The notes under the pieces: generated by a model
What the model saw: the letters and a program-made list of their open reading frames with translations, nothing else
The model's database searches: none
What the model was told of the DNA's origin: nothing
Source of the DNA: Clonostachys chloroleuca
Taxonomy: Eukaryota; Ascomycota; Sordariomycetes; Hypocreales; Bionectriaceae
DNA: 64,000 nt
Direction: 5' to 3'
Assembly: GCA_037952775.1 (NCBI GenBank)
Contig: JBANAY010000003.1
Location: forward strand, 30,752,001-30,816,000
Shown here: one piece after another, positions 21,961 through 33,244 of the stretch
Layout: every line of letters begins with the position of its first letter
Position numbering within the stretch: position 1 is the stretch's first letter
Made by a program: the position numbers and the translations under genes

Positions 21961-23231
21961 AGCCGAGTGAGTGAATGTCGTGCAAGCGGACTAGACAAAC
22001 CAAAGGCCTCAAGATGATAGAACGGAGAGCGCCGTGGAACATTGATAGCGTTGGATCTTGCAACTTAACCATTCAAAACTCCATGCTTTTTAATCAGCCC
22101 CGAAGATATGTCACGTAGTGTCAGGACTCTCAAATGGCTCTGTAACGGTCGATTTAGGTTACCTTCTAGTTCTAGAAGGTCCGACTATAAACATCTTTTC
22201 GGGCCGCTCATCCTTATTATGCTAAATTAAAGACGGGCATGTATCATTGCATATCGATTGACTTATAGGATTCGACGGGTTGACAAAATAACATATTTTC
22301 TTTTCAGTCATTGCGCAAGTTAGCATGCATAGCAGATAACAGCCTAAGTCATGATCCTAGAAACTACGATCCTTATTGGGTCATAGATAGAGCAATCTGT
22401 ATTCTGCACTTATTCAGACATTATGGCAGTGGAGCTTTTGTAGTTGCTCTAGTTTCTATTAAAGAGTCCAAGCGAATATCTTCTAATTTAATAAAACCAA
22501 ATCAGCACGACTTCTATTTTACGCACCCGTTGAGTTATGATTAACACACAACTTGAGCTATTGCTACCGTAGAGTTAGCTACCGCGACGTTTATATTGGG
22601 TCATATTCGTAACATATGCCTCGTGACGTCTTGATCCTCTGCTACTCTCCTAATTCGGCTACTCACGCAGACGGTTCCATTGGCCTAATCTCATGAACCT
22701 TTAAATCGTACCATCTACCTTCCGAGTACGATCAGACTAGAATCAGACCTTTGACTAGATCTATTACTCCCAGAGTATCCCAATCTACTGCCGCCAACCT
22801 AAATATATGTATGCAGACTGCTTTCAGACCGGAATTATGCTTCCGATTAGAACCTTCCATTATCATGCTTGGCTATGTTAACGTAACACCCGGGTTGGCT
22901 TATTCCGTTGCTACCCATTAAGTATGCGTATGCTGACTGTATTTGGACTGGAATCAGCTTTCCGATCAGAACAATTCATCATTCTACCTACCCATGTTGA
23001 TGTAACATACCGGTGGTCTCGGATCGCTGACACTTACTCCATGTGTGCACTCCCTTGCTGTCACAGTATTATTTAGGCTTTTCTCAACACGCGTAAAGCA
23101 GGCGAAGGGTCCAGCAGCAACGAGGACACAAAAGAGATCACTCACGCACTCGAGATCAGAATGAAAACCTTGTTCAATATCAAACCGAAAATAAGCCTTG
23201 ATTGTATTGTGATCCCCGTAGGCGTATCATC
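21961..23231. other. Intergenic region with an imperfect duplication
   Basis: About 1.3 kb upstream of the AA9 gene and of the propeller gene (divergent). It contains the imperfect tandem duplication listed separately (about 22806-23015). No gene seen. Confidence 0.5.
22806..23015 (+). repeat. Imperfect tandem duplication, period about 120 bp
   Basis: The segment starting ATGTATGCAGACTGCTTT (22806) recurs at about 22926 as a diverged copy with GCTGACTG, GACTGGAATCAG, TTCCGATCAGAAC and GTAACATACCGG matching GCAGACTG, GACCGGAATTAT, TTCCGATTAGAAC and GTAACACCCGGG of the first. Many differences are C/T or A/G. Confidence 0.55.
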
Positions 23232-24366
23232 ATGTTCTCGCTTCGAGGTGTTGGGTACCAGACAGCTTTCCTGTTGGGACTTCTCTTATCCCATTTCACT
23301 GTTGTTACCAGCCATTGTATATACTGACATTCCGAGACTTGTCGTGCAAAGGGCTAACACAGATAACCAGATGGCTTCCCCGTTGTTTTGATCAACGGCG
23401 TCGTGTCCAAATGGTGGGAGTTTGTTCGGTGAGCGATACCCTGCGCCCAAGGATAGATAGGCTACAGCAGTCCTAATAACAGCAAGACCGACCGCCCTCA
23501 ATGGTGCAGGGTACCAGTGGTTTCCAGACTTCAGCTGGGACTCGGAGCCAATGATTTGCGGCTGGGGCGCAACAAAGACCGGCAACCAGACTGGCACCGC
23601 CAAGATCGAGGCAGGCTCCGTCATCGGGTTCCGCGCATTCGCCTCCAACTACAAACAGGGCTATGTCCCCGTGCGAGAGGTGAGCTCTGTAACACCCTTC
23701 ATCGAGCTGTGATGTGTCTGACAGTCGAATAGTTTGACCCTGCCATGGATGGCATTGGTCATTTAGGCCCAGGCCAGGCCTATATGTCCAAAGCACCTGG
23801 AGCAATTGAAGATTATGAGGGCGACGGAGACTGGTTCAAGATTGGTACCAGCGGCGCATCTGATGGGATGCATTGGGACTCAGATCGTCAGCCCGAGGTA
23901 GATCTCAAGAATCCATGCTGTGGTTGTATATTGAGTTGTTGCGACTAACTTGTCATGTAGATGAACTTTACTATCCCTGCATCTACACCTCCCGGACTCT
24001 ATCTTGTGAGGGTCGAGCATTTCAACATCTCACCTTACTTTAACCAGACACAGATGTACGTAAACTGTGCTCAGGTAGAGGTGACGGGATCCGGCGACGG
24101 TAAGTTGGACAAACATCTCATGTGGTAGGACTTCCCTCCAAGCTAATTTTTCCTCAGGTACACCTGGCCCAACTGTTAAGCTCCCTGGATATGACCCTGC
24201 TGATCCGGGTAGGTTTCCAGCAGAACGACTGAAATCTAATTGTCATGAATGATTACTAATATAGCTTGTAGGAATTTGGCTGCCACAAGCCATGTATAAC
24301 CCCTACAAGCCGTCGGATCTCCTAAAGGCTTACAAAGGTCCAGGGCCAGAGATTTGGATAGGTTAA
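23232..24366 (+). CDS. AA9-type lytic polysaccharide monooxygenase
   Basis: Seven exons: 23232-23316, 23371-23428, 23487-23679, 23733-23897, 23961-24099, 24158-24208 and 24272-24366, all joined by GT-AG introns in consistent phase. The signal peptide MFSLRGVGYQTAFLLGLLLS.. ends TS|H, so the mature protein starts with His28, the first ligand of the copper histidine brace. Other AA9 signs: a conserved Cys in ICGWGATKTG, the second His in GHLGPGQAYM, DGDWFKIG, IPASTPPGLYLVRVEHF, YVNCAQVEVTG (Gln and disulfide partner), and a TPGPTVKLPG tail. AA9 enzymes cut cellulose or hemicellulose oxidatively outside the cell. The start HYGFPVVLINGVV differs from the common HGYV, so this is a divergent subfamily. 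No carbohydrate-binding module is attached. Confidence 0.87.
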
Positions 24367-24498
24367 AAAGCCCATAGTCATTAGGCAAGACTTAATATCA
24401 CTAGTATCTAAGGTAGATAAAGTTATCAATACTAGAACAGACCGATGCAGAGTCCAGCAAATCAAATACCCTCCTTATATTTCCCGCTTATGAGCCTT

Positions 24499-26061
24499 TC
24501 AACCACGATAATATTCCATCTCTTGAAATTCCTCCCCCAGTGCCCTGATCGAAAAGTTTTGAGGATCTTTTGCACTCAAAATGATTCTCCTATAAGTCAC
24601 CAAAGCCATGTCGTGATCATCGCGGATAGCAAGGATTATGTGTAGTGGCTATTTGTACAATTAGACCAGAAACCATAGGCTGAGAGGGATATGACTTACC
24701 TTGGTGGACTTAACGACGTCTAGACTCACAATGCTTCCTTGATCGTTCAGCTTTGTTATTTTCACATCTTGGCTGATTAGTGGAATGTTGAATCCTTCCA
24801 ACCCTCTAGTTCCCGCCTCGCGATAGTGAAACCATTCGAATGACAGCCCGTCGCCGTCAGGATCCCAACTGTTTGATGCATCAAGCAAGACTTCCGTTCC
24901 CTTAACGAAGTCTAATTCCAACGCCGATGGGCCGCATGTCCCATTGACCACTGTAACTGGCTGGTGGTTGTTCTTGCTATAATCAGAATTGATCGTCCAC
25001 TGCATGCGGGCTGCAAAGTCGTACTGATAGTCCTGTCGCCAGCGCCAGATGGTCGCAAAGCTGCTGATGAATGCTTCCCCGTTGGCACCTTGAACGTAGT
25101 CCGTGCAGTCAGCGTACACTTGATGGTTCCCGGACGCATCTGCCAGGTTGTATCTGCCTCCCCAACTTCCCCAGTCGGGGTGCTCTACCTCTCCCAATCC
25201 ATTCTGAATAAGCGTCAGGAATGCTGGAGTGTCGCCTTCCATGATGAAGGTCCAGTTCAAATAGTGTGCTCCAAGAGCGCCGATCCGAATGTTCTTCTCA
25301 AGCCATGCGTTTGTTACTAGCGACGTTTCAGGTCCGCCTTTATCAAAGTGCCTGTACTCTTCTCCAGATATACCGTTCCAGGTTGCACGCGTATACTCGT
25401 TGAACCCGTGTAGAGAGACGACCATGAATAAGTCGGGGTAGTTGGTGCGTATCCAGGCTCCCGCGTCGTCTTGATCCGAGATAGAGTAGACGCGAAGCTT
25501 GCTCACGAACAGTTCAATACCTTCCTTCTCTCGGGTCTTGGAAACATGGTTCAGTGCTTCGGCCAGAACAGCTGCTCCGCCCCAAACAGACACCCACAGC
25601 GGGTCATCGGCTTTCGCATCATCCGTGGCCTTTACGAGGGCCTCAGCCGCACCGCTTAATGGAAGCTTGAGTGACGCAAGTCCGTATACGGAATGGCCCA
25701 CGGAAACCTTCGACAGTAGCTCGTCTTTTGAAGGGTAAGAAGCATCGTTGGGAACATTGGCGTTCAGATTGGCAAGAACCTCTCCATATCCACCGATGAC
25801 CTCCCGGATAGTCTCTGGGTCCGTCTTGTTACGTAGCCAAGTCGATGTAGTCGCTGCAATCCCTCGAATATCGATCTCGTTGGCATAGGTAAGTAGACGT
25901 ACGAAGCTCATCTGGTCGTCGGGCTCGTTGCTCATATCGGTGAGAACAAACAGCCTGGTTTTGTGTTCATACCGTGAACTCAGGCATTGCTGGTCCTCGG
26001 CAGAATTGCCGAAGACGGGAACTAGAGTAGCAAACCCCAGAAGAAGACGTTTGTAGAGCAT
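24499..26061 (-). CDS. Secreted DUF1593 (nucleoside-hydrolase-like, cellulose-binding) protein
   Basis: Exon 1 is 24700-26061 and exon 2 is 24499-24648, with a 51-nt intron (donor GTAAGTCAT, acceptor AATAG) in phase 0; total 503 aa. MLYKRLLLGFATLVPVFG is a signal peptide. RLFVLTDMSNEPDDQMSFVR resembles the Asp-rich metal-binding start of nucleoside hydrolases; WVSVWGGAAVLAEAL and VYSISDQDDAG are conserved family blocks, and the C-terminal Sde182/PKD-like part has LDASNSWDPDGDGLSFEW and ends in TYRRIIL. The family is annotated as DUF1593 or cellulose-binding, often in plant-biomass loci; the reaction is unknown. Extending through exon 2 is preferred over the short read-through tail because it restores the conserved HIILAIRDD strand. 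Confidence 0.87.
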
Positions 26062-27445
26062 GGTAGGTAGTATTTGCTACTCATCCGTAATTGTCGGCCA
26101 TTCTACCAGGTTAGACAGTCGGCTTTATACGGAGTGCCTATCGCTACTCCTCCAAATGACTCCAACATCGGTTGCGATTAGGATTGCCTCTTTCAACCAA
26201 CGAGATTCGGTCCGATTCGAGCCATGAAAACAGCCTTGGAGCACCAGTGGTATTTGTTCCACAATGAAGAGCACCTCGCGTGCTTGCACTCTCCCCGTGA
26301 GGCCTACGTGGAGAGACGGATGCCGATCTTGACCAATAGCTACTAAATGCGGGGAGGACCTGACTGTCGTGCTTCCCCACGATGATGGACGCGGTGGTTA
26401 GTTTTACCGGATTCGGTAGGACGAGAATATTCCTCACCGACTCAACTTTAGCCATAAACCAATTTATCGATATGGCGGGCACCAATAATGATGAAGCGTG
26501 CCTAGAGGTCTTGAAGACGTTGCCTTGTCTTTCCAATCATGCCGCTTCCATGCAGAAATGAGTGGAGAAATGATGAATCCTAATTATAAGGGTTAGAAGT
26601 TGTTGTTCTGGAAGATAAAATATCCAACCCCAGGAGGCAAATTGAGATTTATTTATCGTGGGTGAGAAATTTTGTACGCAGCGCTCGCTGCCAAATGGAC
26701 AATCTATTCCCTCAATAAGCAAGGCAACTACAGACACAATTTCTGGCCAAAAGCCCGAACCTCATGGCTCGCTTCCGCTATCCCACTTAAGTATCTCGGC
26801 TTGCAATGGTCATCATGTGCCAAGAAGATGGGCTCGCCTGCGTATGTTCTGGACCTTTCCCCTGAATTCGGGGGGGAATGACGACCTTTGACATTGCCGG
26901 CCCGGGAAGTGATGTCCAAGATGACTCAAGCTAGCGAGATCCGTGCTTATCATAACAATCGGACGATTTGATGTTATGAGCGGAGCTATAGATTGGCCAC
27001 TCCTACGGCAATTTCCTCATTCAACTACCGCCCTTGATCCCAGCTGGACACTAAAACGTCACCGGCCTGTCGCATGATTCAGACCGACTGATTCGAACAA
27101 TGACAGACGGACCCGATACTATAGCTGTTGAGAACCAAAAGCTCTCAAGTGTCAAGTTTTTTTCTTTCATCAGATGAACCTCGTTTGGCTTGAAAAAACA
27201 GCGTGACGTATCTTGACACGGGGATCAACATGGTGATCATCTTTATTTTACGTAAGTTCTCAAAGAAACCGTGCCTCAGCGGACTAGCATGGGCCCAATG
27301 TTGATCAGTTATATTTCGAACTCAGAGGAGTTTCACCATGTCAGCATTGATTTCGTGACGTCATCTTGCTAGATGTGTATATTAAATGCGAAGAGCCTGG
27401 AGAAAAGAACCTTGACTAGCATAATATTTTCGATATTTGCGAATG
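26062..27445. other. Intergenic, no gene seen
   Basis: About 1.4 kb between divergent genes. Short open frames at 26144-26536 and 26658-26919 show no family or splice logic. Confidence 0.45.
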
Positions 27446-28209
27446 ATGGTCTCCATGCTTGGATCAGTTGTCGTCTACAGCTACTTGGCTGCTTATGCCT
27501 TTGCTGCCACCGTGCCCATCGGACAGTAAGCACCTGACATGTATTATTTGACTTTTTGTTTTGTTGACTCAAATCTTTAAGCTCTGGTAATCTCACTGTC
27601 GCATTCTTCTCCAATGAACTAGGAGACTCTTGCGACATCAACGCCACAACCCACCGGCTGGCGCTCACCACACAGACGATTCCAAACAGCTACACCTGCT
27701 TCAATGTCTCAGATATCTTTTCTCAATCAAATACGACCGGATTCACCAATGCCACTCAACACGTCTACAACACCGATGAACCTAATGGCATATTCTGGCG
27801 CCTCGAAAGCGAAGGCAGCTACGATTCGCAGACCAACTACTCCCGGGTATGGTACGAGCAATATGCGCCAGGCAACATTCAAGTTGGGGAAAATGCCAGC
27901 TGGGTCGTTTACTTTTACGCGTTTCCAGACTGCAAGCAGCTAAATCCAGAAAAGGGGGATGCCGACCCTGACTTGAATCCTTGGTTTGAGGACAGTTGCC
28001 AAACAGAGCCTGGTGGCCAGTGCCGTACGACACCTTACTCCGTTAAAAGTTTCGCTATCAACGCCGCCGAAGACTACAATAAAGGCCATGGAGGGTGTGA
28101 GACGTGGGCCTATCAGGGCTCCTCGGGCGCATCAAGCTTTAGCCAGCCATCTCGGACTGTATCAGTTATATTAGGCGGGTTGGCTATGATTGTTAGCACT
28201 TTGTGGTAA
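27446..28209 (+). CDS. Small secreted GPI-anchored glycoprotein, unknown function
   Basis: Two exons, 27446-27525 and 27582-28209, joined by a 56-nt intron; 235 aa. The signal peptide MVSMLGSVVVYSYLAAYAFA precedes a Cys- and Asn-rich body with many N-glycosylation sequons (NLT, NAT, NVS, NTT, NAT, NYS, NAS), cysteines at DSCDIN, YTCFN, PDCKQL, DSCQTE, GQCRTT and GGCETW, and a hydrophobic tail (VSVILGGLAMIVSTLW) after a Ser/Gly-rich stretch, as in GPI anchoring. I do not recognise the domain. An in-frame ATG directly upstream at 27443 would add one Met. Likely a wall or plasma-membrane surface protein. Confidence 0.75.
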
Positions 28210-28572
28210 TGAGAGGCTGCGCTGTCTCACGGGTCTCCAGTGGGCTCATGTTCTATTATGGGTAGGTAGGAGAAAGAGAACAGCTTGACTTGCACGGTTA
28301 AAACAATTCGTTGCTGCTTTTTACTGTTTGAATGAAGCTACTCTCTTTCTCTTACGTACCTGTAATAGAGCATGAGGCCACCGTTATGTTTTGTTGTGTT
28401 GTATTATAGAGAGATACCTTAATATGTGAATTCAGGGTTATTATTTAATCCGATGCTGTGATCTTGACTTGCTCCAATCTTTTCTTCGGGATATATCCAA
28501 AGAATAGAAAAGAACTTTGCCTTCAAATTTACAATAGTGATAGCATAGCACATATTTTACACAGCAAGAAAC
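28210..28572. other. Convergent 3' spacer
   Basis: Spacer between two convergent genes; nothing recognisable. Confidence 0.5.
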
Positions 28573-30204
28573 CTAAAATCTATACCGGAAAACCTTGTCC
28601 TCGATGTCCGTCATATCCGAGCTAAGGGAAACCCCAGTAGCAACCCCATCAGCCTCCGTAACAAGATATCGGCTGTCGCCCTGAGCAGCCTTGCGGTCAC
28701 GGTTCCTGTTCCTACGCTCCATCTCAACTCCGTAGGCGATGAAAGTGAGGAACAGCAAGCAGAGGGAGCCAATGCTGAGATAGTTTCCGGTGCTGTAGCG
28801 CGGCGCATCCTTGCTCTGCCACGCTTGAGGAGCCACCAGGCAGCCAATACAATAGCACACGAAGAATCCAGTCGATACAACCGACTTCTTGGTGTTTCCC
28901 TTGACGTTGGAGGCCATGAGGCCAGCAGAGATGCTCAGGGTTCCCGCGAAGCCACCCGCAAGCCAGGTGGCGACGACGACTCCCCAGCTGGCGTCGAGGG
29001 GTAGGCTGGTCATGAGTGCTGAGCCAATTAATGGGATAGCGGTAACGATCAAGCCTGTGTAGATTCGGATGTATTTGATTCGAATGTATGCCGGGAGGAT
29101 AGCGGCGAGGATGACGGAGCCACTACTGAAAACACCAGCGGGGAGACCGACGAGCATAGTTTTATAGGTGTCGAAGCCGAAGCCATTGATGACAGTAGAG
29201 GAGAACTAGAATAGAATGTGTTAGAGAGATATTTGGATGTGATACGGTAGAACAAGAGACTAACCTTGATGATCGGAGTAGGAAGCGTAAGCCCGAGTGC
29301 CATCATGAAGTACAGCCATGTGGTCGGCGTAGTCAAAGCTTCTCTAGCCTGAGCCCAGTTGAAGTCAGAGCCTTCCTTGGTACCACGGTCAGCTGCAAGT
29401 CGTCGGACAGCCAAGGATCGTTCCTTCTCGTTGAGAAACCATGCACTGCCGGGACTTCGCGGCATCCATAGCACAAAGACAACTCCGCAAGCAATAGTCA
29501 TGCCACCGGTCACCAGAAACAAGACGCGCCAGGGGGCCAGGGCGTGCTCGTTCTTGGCAATCCCGTACATCAAAAGAGCTGCGACAATCTGGGCGACGCC
29601 GTTCATGGCCACCCACGTGGATACTCGAGAGTTGTGCTCGCTACGCTTGTACCACAGGGATGTAATGATGATGAAGGCGGGCGAGACGCTTCCTTCGGTG
29701 AAGCCCAGGAAAAAACGAATAGCCGCCATCCCGCCAAAGTTGCTTGGAGAAGCGAGGCACATCTCGACGGCGCCCCAGGCAATGATGGTTCCGCCAACGA
29801 ACACCGTGATGGGAAGTCGGCTCAGCAGGTACGCGGCAGGCCACTGGGAGCAGAGCTGGCCCAGATAGAATAAAGACACGACCCATGAGAACTCGTCGCC
29901 AGTAAGTTTAAGATCGGTTTTAAGGCCAAAGATGGCTGCGTAGTTGATGGTTTGTTTATCGATGTCTAGATGGCACCCATAGTTAGCAACCTGGACCTCG
30001 ACATTATGTATTGTTAGGGGCTCGCATACATTGGAAAAAGTAAACAAATGCCATCATCGGCATGATAACCATGTCAAGCTTCCGCACCAACTTCTTCTCC
30101 TCCTCGGGGTCGATCGGTTCATACTCAACGTGGGTGGCATCCTCGTAATCGATCTTCGAGGCAACCCCGGAAGGCATAGTTTCCTCGACTGTGCTGTCTT
30201 TCAT
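28573..30204 (-). CDS. MFS anion:cation symporter (DAL5/allantoate permease type)
   Basis: Three exons: 30030-30204, 29265-29965 and 28573-29205, with introns 29966-30029 (GTATGC..CTAG) and 29206-29264 (GTTAGT..CTAG). The first junction makes FFQYIDKQTINYAA, the hallmark of the Dal5/Tna1 carboxylate permease family (TM1 in YFFQY-D). A charged cytosolic N-terminus precedes about 12 membrane segments; the loop WYKRSEHNSRVSTW and WMPRSPGSAWFLNEKE are typical, and the C-terminus (EMERRNRNRDRKAAQ) is cytosolic. The family imports allantoate, nicotinate, biotin precursors and other organic acids with protons at the plasma membrane. With the PDC-lactonase-like gene next door, an aromatic or carboxylic acid substrate is plausible but not shown. 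Confidence 0.9.
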
Positions 30205-31198
30205 TTCTTCCGATGTCAGATTGAGAGTTTAAGAGGCGACAGGGGAGGATGGGCGGGTTGGCTGGGGGTACAGTTGCGAAGATAGAGATTGGAGGTCAAC
30301 GTCCTTTATACTTTAGCCACGCGATTTCTCACTGAGTCGCGAGGAATTCCCCGAAAATTGGGATGCGTGAGGGGGCTGAACTAGATCCTTGGAACGCACA
30401 CTAAAGGCTGTCTCCCCCGCATTCAAACACGTTCCCCATGTTCGTCCGTCCTGGAGAACATCCGGACTGTTGCAGTGCAGTTCAAGGGCAGGTGACGGTC
30501 AGGGTTCGTGCTTTTCCCTGCATCGTACGGGCGAGGTCCGAAATAAGTCCAAGTGGACCTATACATGAGTCACGCTATGCTGGTGGATTGGTCAACGTGC
30601 CTAGGCCCTTGAGGCTGAAGAAGGGATGGCCCCAGCAACCATCGGAGGTCCCCCGTCAGACTCTCGGGCGTGGGGCCCGAACGATTAGTAGCTCGGATAT
30701 AGACAGAAGCAACCAACACCAGTAAACTATTGGAAACGGAAATTTCTTCGAGGTATTTTGTCTAGTCTTTATAACAGAAGATGTTACCTAACAAAGTTTC
30801 CACAGATGTCATAGATATCATTCATTGGACTGAAGTATCTGTTCCGGAGCTTGTCCAAGAAGCCATTAATCGATGCTTCAAACCAATGCCATCTAATCCA
30901 CCATAACATCTTAACTCAACTCTGACGTACTAATGGAAAGTCTTGAGCCCCATATTGCAGGTCAATTGGACTTCCGTTGTCGGCAAGTAAGCTTTCGAAA
31001 GTGGTTGAAGTTGGCGGATCTCATTCTAGTTCAGACCTTGGAGGGTGGCGCACGAGGCTCCCCGGGACTTGTAGATGTGATTTGGAACCTTTACTACACA
31101 TGCACTGCACCAGTCACGTTGGATGGTTGTCCGCGAAAGGCGCCGAGCGCAAGAGGGTGTAGGCCGGTCATTATACAATAGGAAACTTCTGTATTAGA
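30205..31198. other. Intergenic, no gene seen
   Basis: Promoter side of the permease and 3' side of the amidohydrolase. No supported gene. Confidence 0.5.
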
Positions 31199-32089
31199 TT
31201 ATAGACTATCCCACAAGTCAGAAGCATTGTCTCGGAAAACCCTCCGCTGAACTATGTTGTCCGCGCTAGTTAACTCCGCCAAGTGTCTGACCCAGGGCCG
31301 AATATCAAGGCCTTCGTGTTGTGTGTGGGGCCAGTCAGTTCCAAATACCGCCTTGGTGCTATTGACTCTAAGAATCTCCTTGATCATAGGATCCACGTCT
31401 TTGAATTCCGGGTCCTGTAGCTTTGAGAACCGATATGCTGCCGATATTTTCACCCACACGTTTCCGCTCTTGAGCAGGTTGATCAGACTGCTGAATCCCT
31501 TGATAGAATAAGGGTCGAGAGCTTCAGAACAGCCAGCTACAGGCTCCGGCAGCTTAGGGTTCCCAATGTGGTCGATGACTACCCTCAAAGGCATTGCGAG
31601 CAATGTGCTCTCCAGTTTGACAATGTCCTCCATCCTGATGTAAAATTGCAGTACCCAACCAAAGGGCTTTACTAATTCTGCATACTTTTGGACCAACTTG
31701 GGCATGTCTTCAGGTCGGGTCCCAGCCAGAGGGTTCTTCGAGTTGGCAAAGTTGATTCGCACGCCCCTAACACCGAGATCATGCCACAGCTTCAGCTCGG
31801 TGTCGGTGACTATCTCGGGATCAAATTGTACTATCGCCCGTGCTCTCCGGGGTCCATATGCAGCCAGAGCCTGGAGAGCCGCAGTGTTATCATTCCCATA
31901 TCTTGTCGGCTGGACGATAGTCACTTTCTGGACCCCGATCGAGTTTTCAAATATGGCGTTCTCCCAGACCGAGCCGGCGATTGGGGGCCCTGCTAAGCCG
32001 TTCAAGGACTCAAACCGGTCCGTATCAATTATATGGATGTGAGAATCCCAACTACCCTCAGGGAGCACTAAAGAAATCGAAGTGTCCAT
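31199..32089 (-). CDS. Amidohydrolase-2 family hydrolase, 2-pyrone-4,6-dicarboxylate lactonase-like
   Basis: An intact single-exon TIM-barrel hydrolase of 296 aa. Motifs: DSHIHIID at residues 15-22 (HxH metal site), VQPTRYGNDN, GVRGVRINFAN, QFYIRMEDIV, VIDHIGNPKLP (barrel strand with His), WVKISAAYR, and FGTDWPHTQ near the end (the catalytic Asp). This combination is that of LigI/PDC hydrolase-like proteins, which open lactone rings or act on gallate/protocatechuate breakdown products. The start is taken at 32089 (MDTSISL); a Met five codons upstream is also in frame. It lies between a carboxylate permease and a P450 on the same strand, consistent with a small catabolic group. The substrate is inferred only. 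Confidence 0.85.
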   Translation of the reverse strand: MDTSISLVLPEGSWDSHIHIIDTDRFESLNGLAGPPIAGSVWENAIFENSIGVQKVTIVQPTRYGNDNTAALQALAAYGPRRARAIVQFDPEIVTDTELKLWHDLGVRGVRINFANSKNPLAGTRPEDMPKLVQKYAELVKPFGWVLQFYIRMEDIVKLESTLLAMPLRVVIDHIGNPKLPEPVAGCSEALDPYSIKGFSSLINLLKSGNVWVKISAAYRFSKLQDPEFKDVDPMIKEILRVNSTKAVFGTDWPHTQHEGLDIRPWVRHLAELTSADNIVQRRVFRDNASDLWDSL

Positions 32090-32104
32090 GTTGAGAGAAA
32101 GCAA

Positions 32105-33244
32105 GAAATAGCCTGGAGCTGCACCGAGGTGTGGTTATTCCGACCGAGTATTGATCACATCCTAGGATAGTTGTCGCATCTAGGTCTTATTATCTGCCCC
32201 AATAACACCTCATCATTTTCGGTACCCAACCACCGGAGGAGCCAGGGGGTTCTGGTGCCTTTCCCTGGCATCGGCGTTGACGTCTACCCCGCTCCCTCCA
32301 GTCCACTGGCTCTCATGGCCAGCACGCGAGAAATTGGTACCAACAGTCGGGGCGGCCCCGCTCCTTGTTCGATGAAGACTACAATTGGGGAAGCACATAG
32401 CCAACTCTCCAAGCGTTGAGAATATCACGGTGGCTGGCCTGAATTGGTTGTGTGGCAATAATCTCCCTCAGTGGAGCCGCTCGGCGGAGGTCCGATTCAG
32501 CCGGACCATCAACCCGGTCATACGACCAGGCGTCAGGCTTTCGTGGTAGGCCGAAGACTCGTATGGATTGCGAGTTCCGCAATCGGCTTTGCGATTATTG
32601 CTTGTCACCAAATGCACAGGCCGATTACGTATACTAGTTTGATGAAGTCATCGTCAAATCCATTAAACTCGGTGCAGTTGACGGAACGGAAAATTAAAAA
32701 TCCCGAGTGCTTAAATATACACCTTACCTACCCTAGAGATAAATGCTTATGTAATCACCTGGTAGTCAAGCTCACCTACCCTATATATCATCAACTTGAA
32801 TATGTCGGAAGATCCGGTAGAATTAATGTCAGTACATAAAGCTTGAGAATCACAATCCCTCCTATAAATGACCGTAAATTAGAGAAAAAGCTCATCGAAG
32901 TTTTTTTCTTCAACATGTAAATGTGTGGGTGATCTTCAAAAACGAGTCATGGGCCTCAATATTTAACAAATAGTCTTGATATAGATGATGCCCGGAAGAT
33001 TGTGATGAAGCCCGCATCACGGGACATATTACGTGATACCCTTCTTTCGTTCACGGAAAAATTAGCCCATCCATAGACCCTCTTTACAATGGGAAATTCA
33101 AAATCTTATCTCAACTCTGCTTCAACTATTGTGTTATTAAAAAGGGACTAAATTAACGTTGTAAGAAGACGACAGTCCCTACTACCCTTTCCATTGAATC
33201 TATATACCGTCGCGATATCTACATGTGTAGTTTGACAACAGATA
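32105..33244. other. Intergenic, no gene seen
   Basis: AT-rich toward 32640-33240. Short frames at 32171-32839 carry no family signal. Confidence 0.5.
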
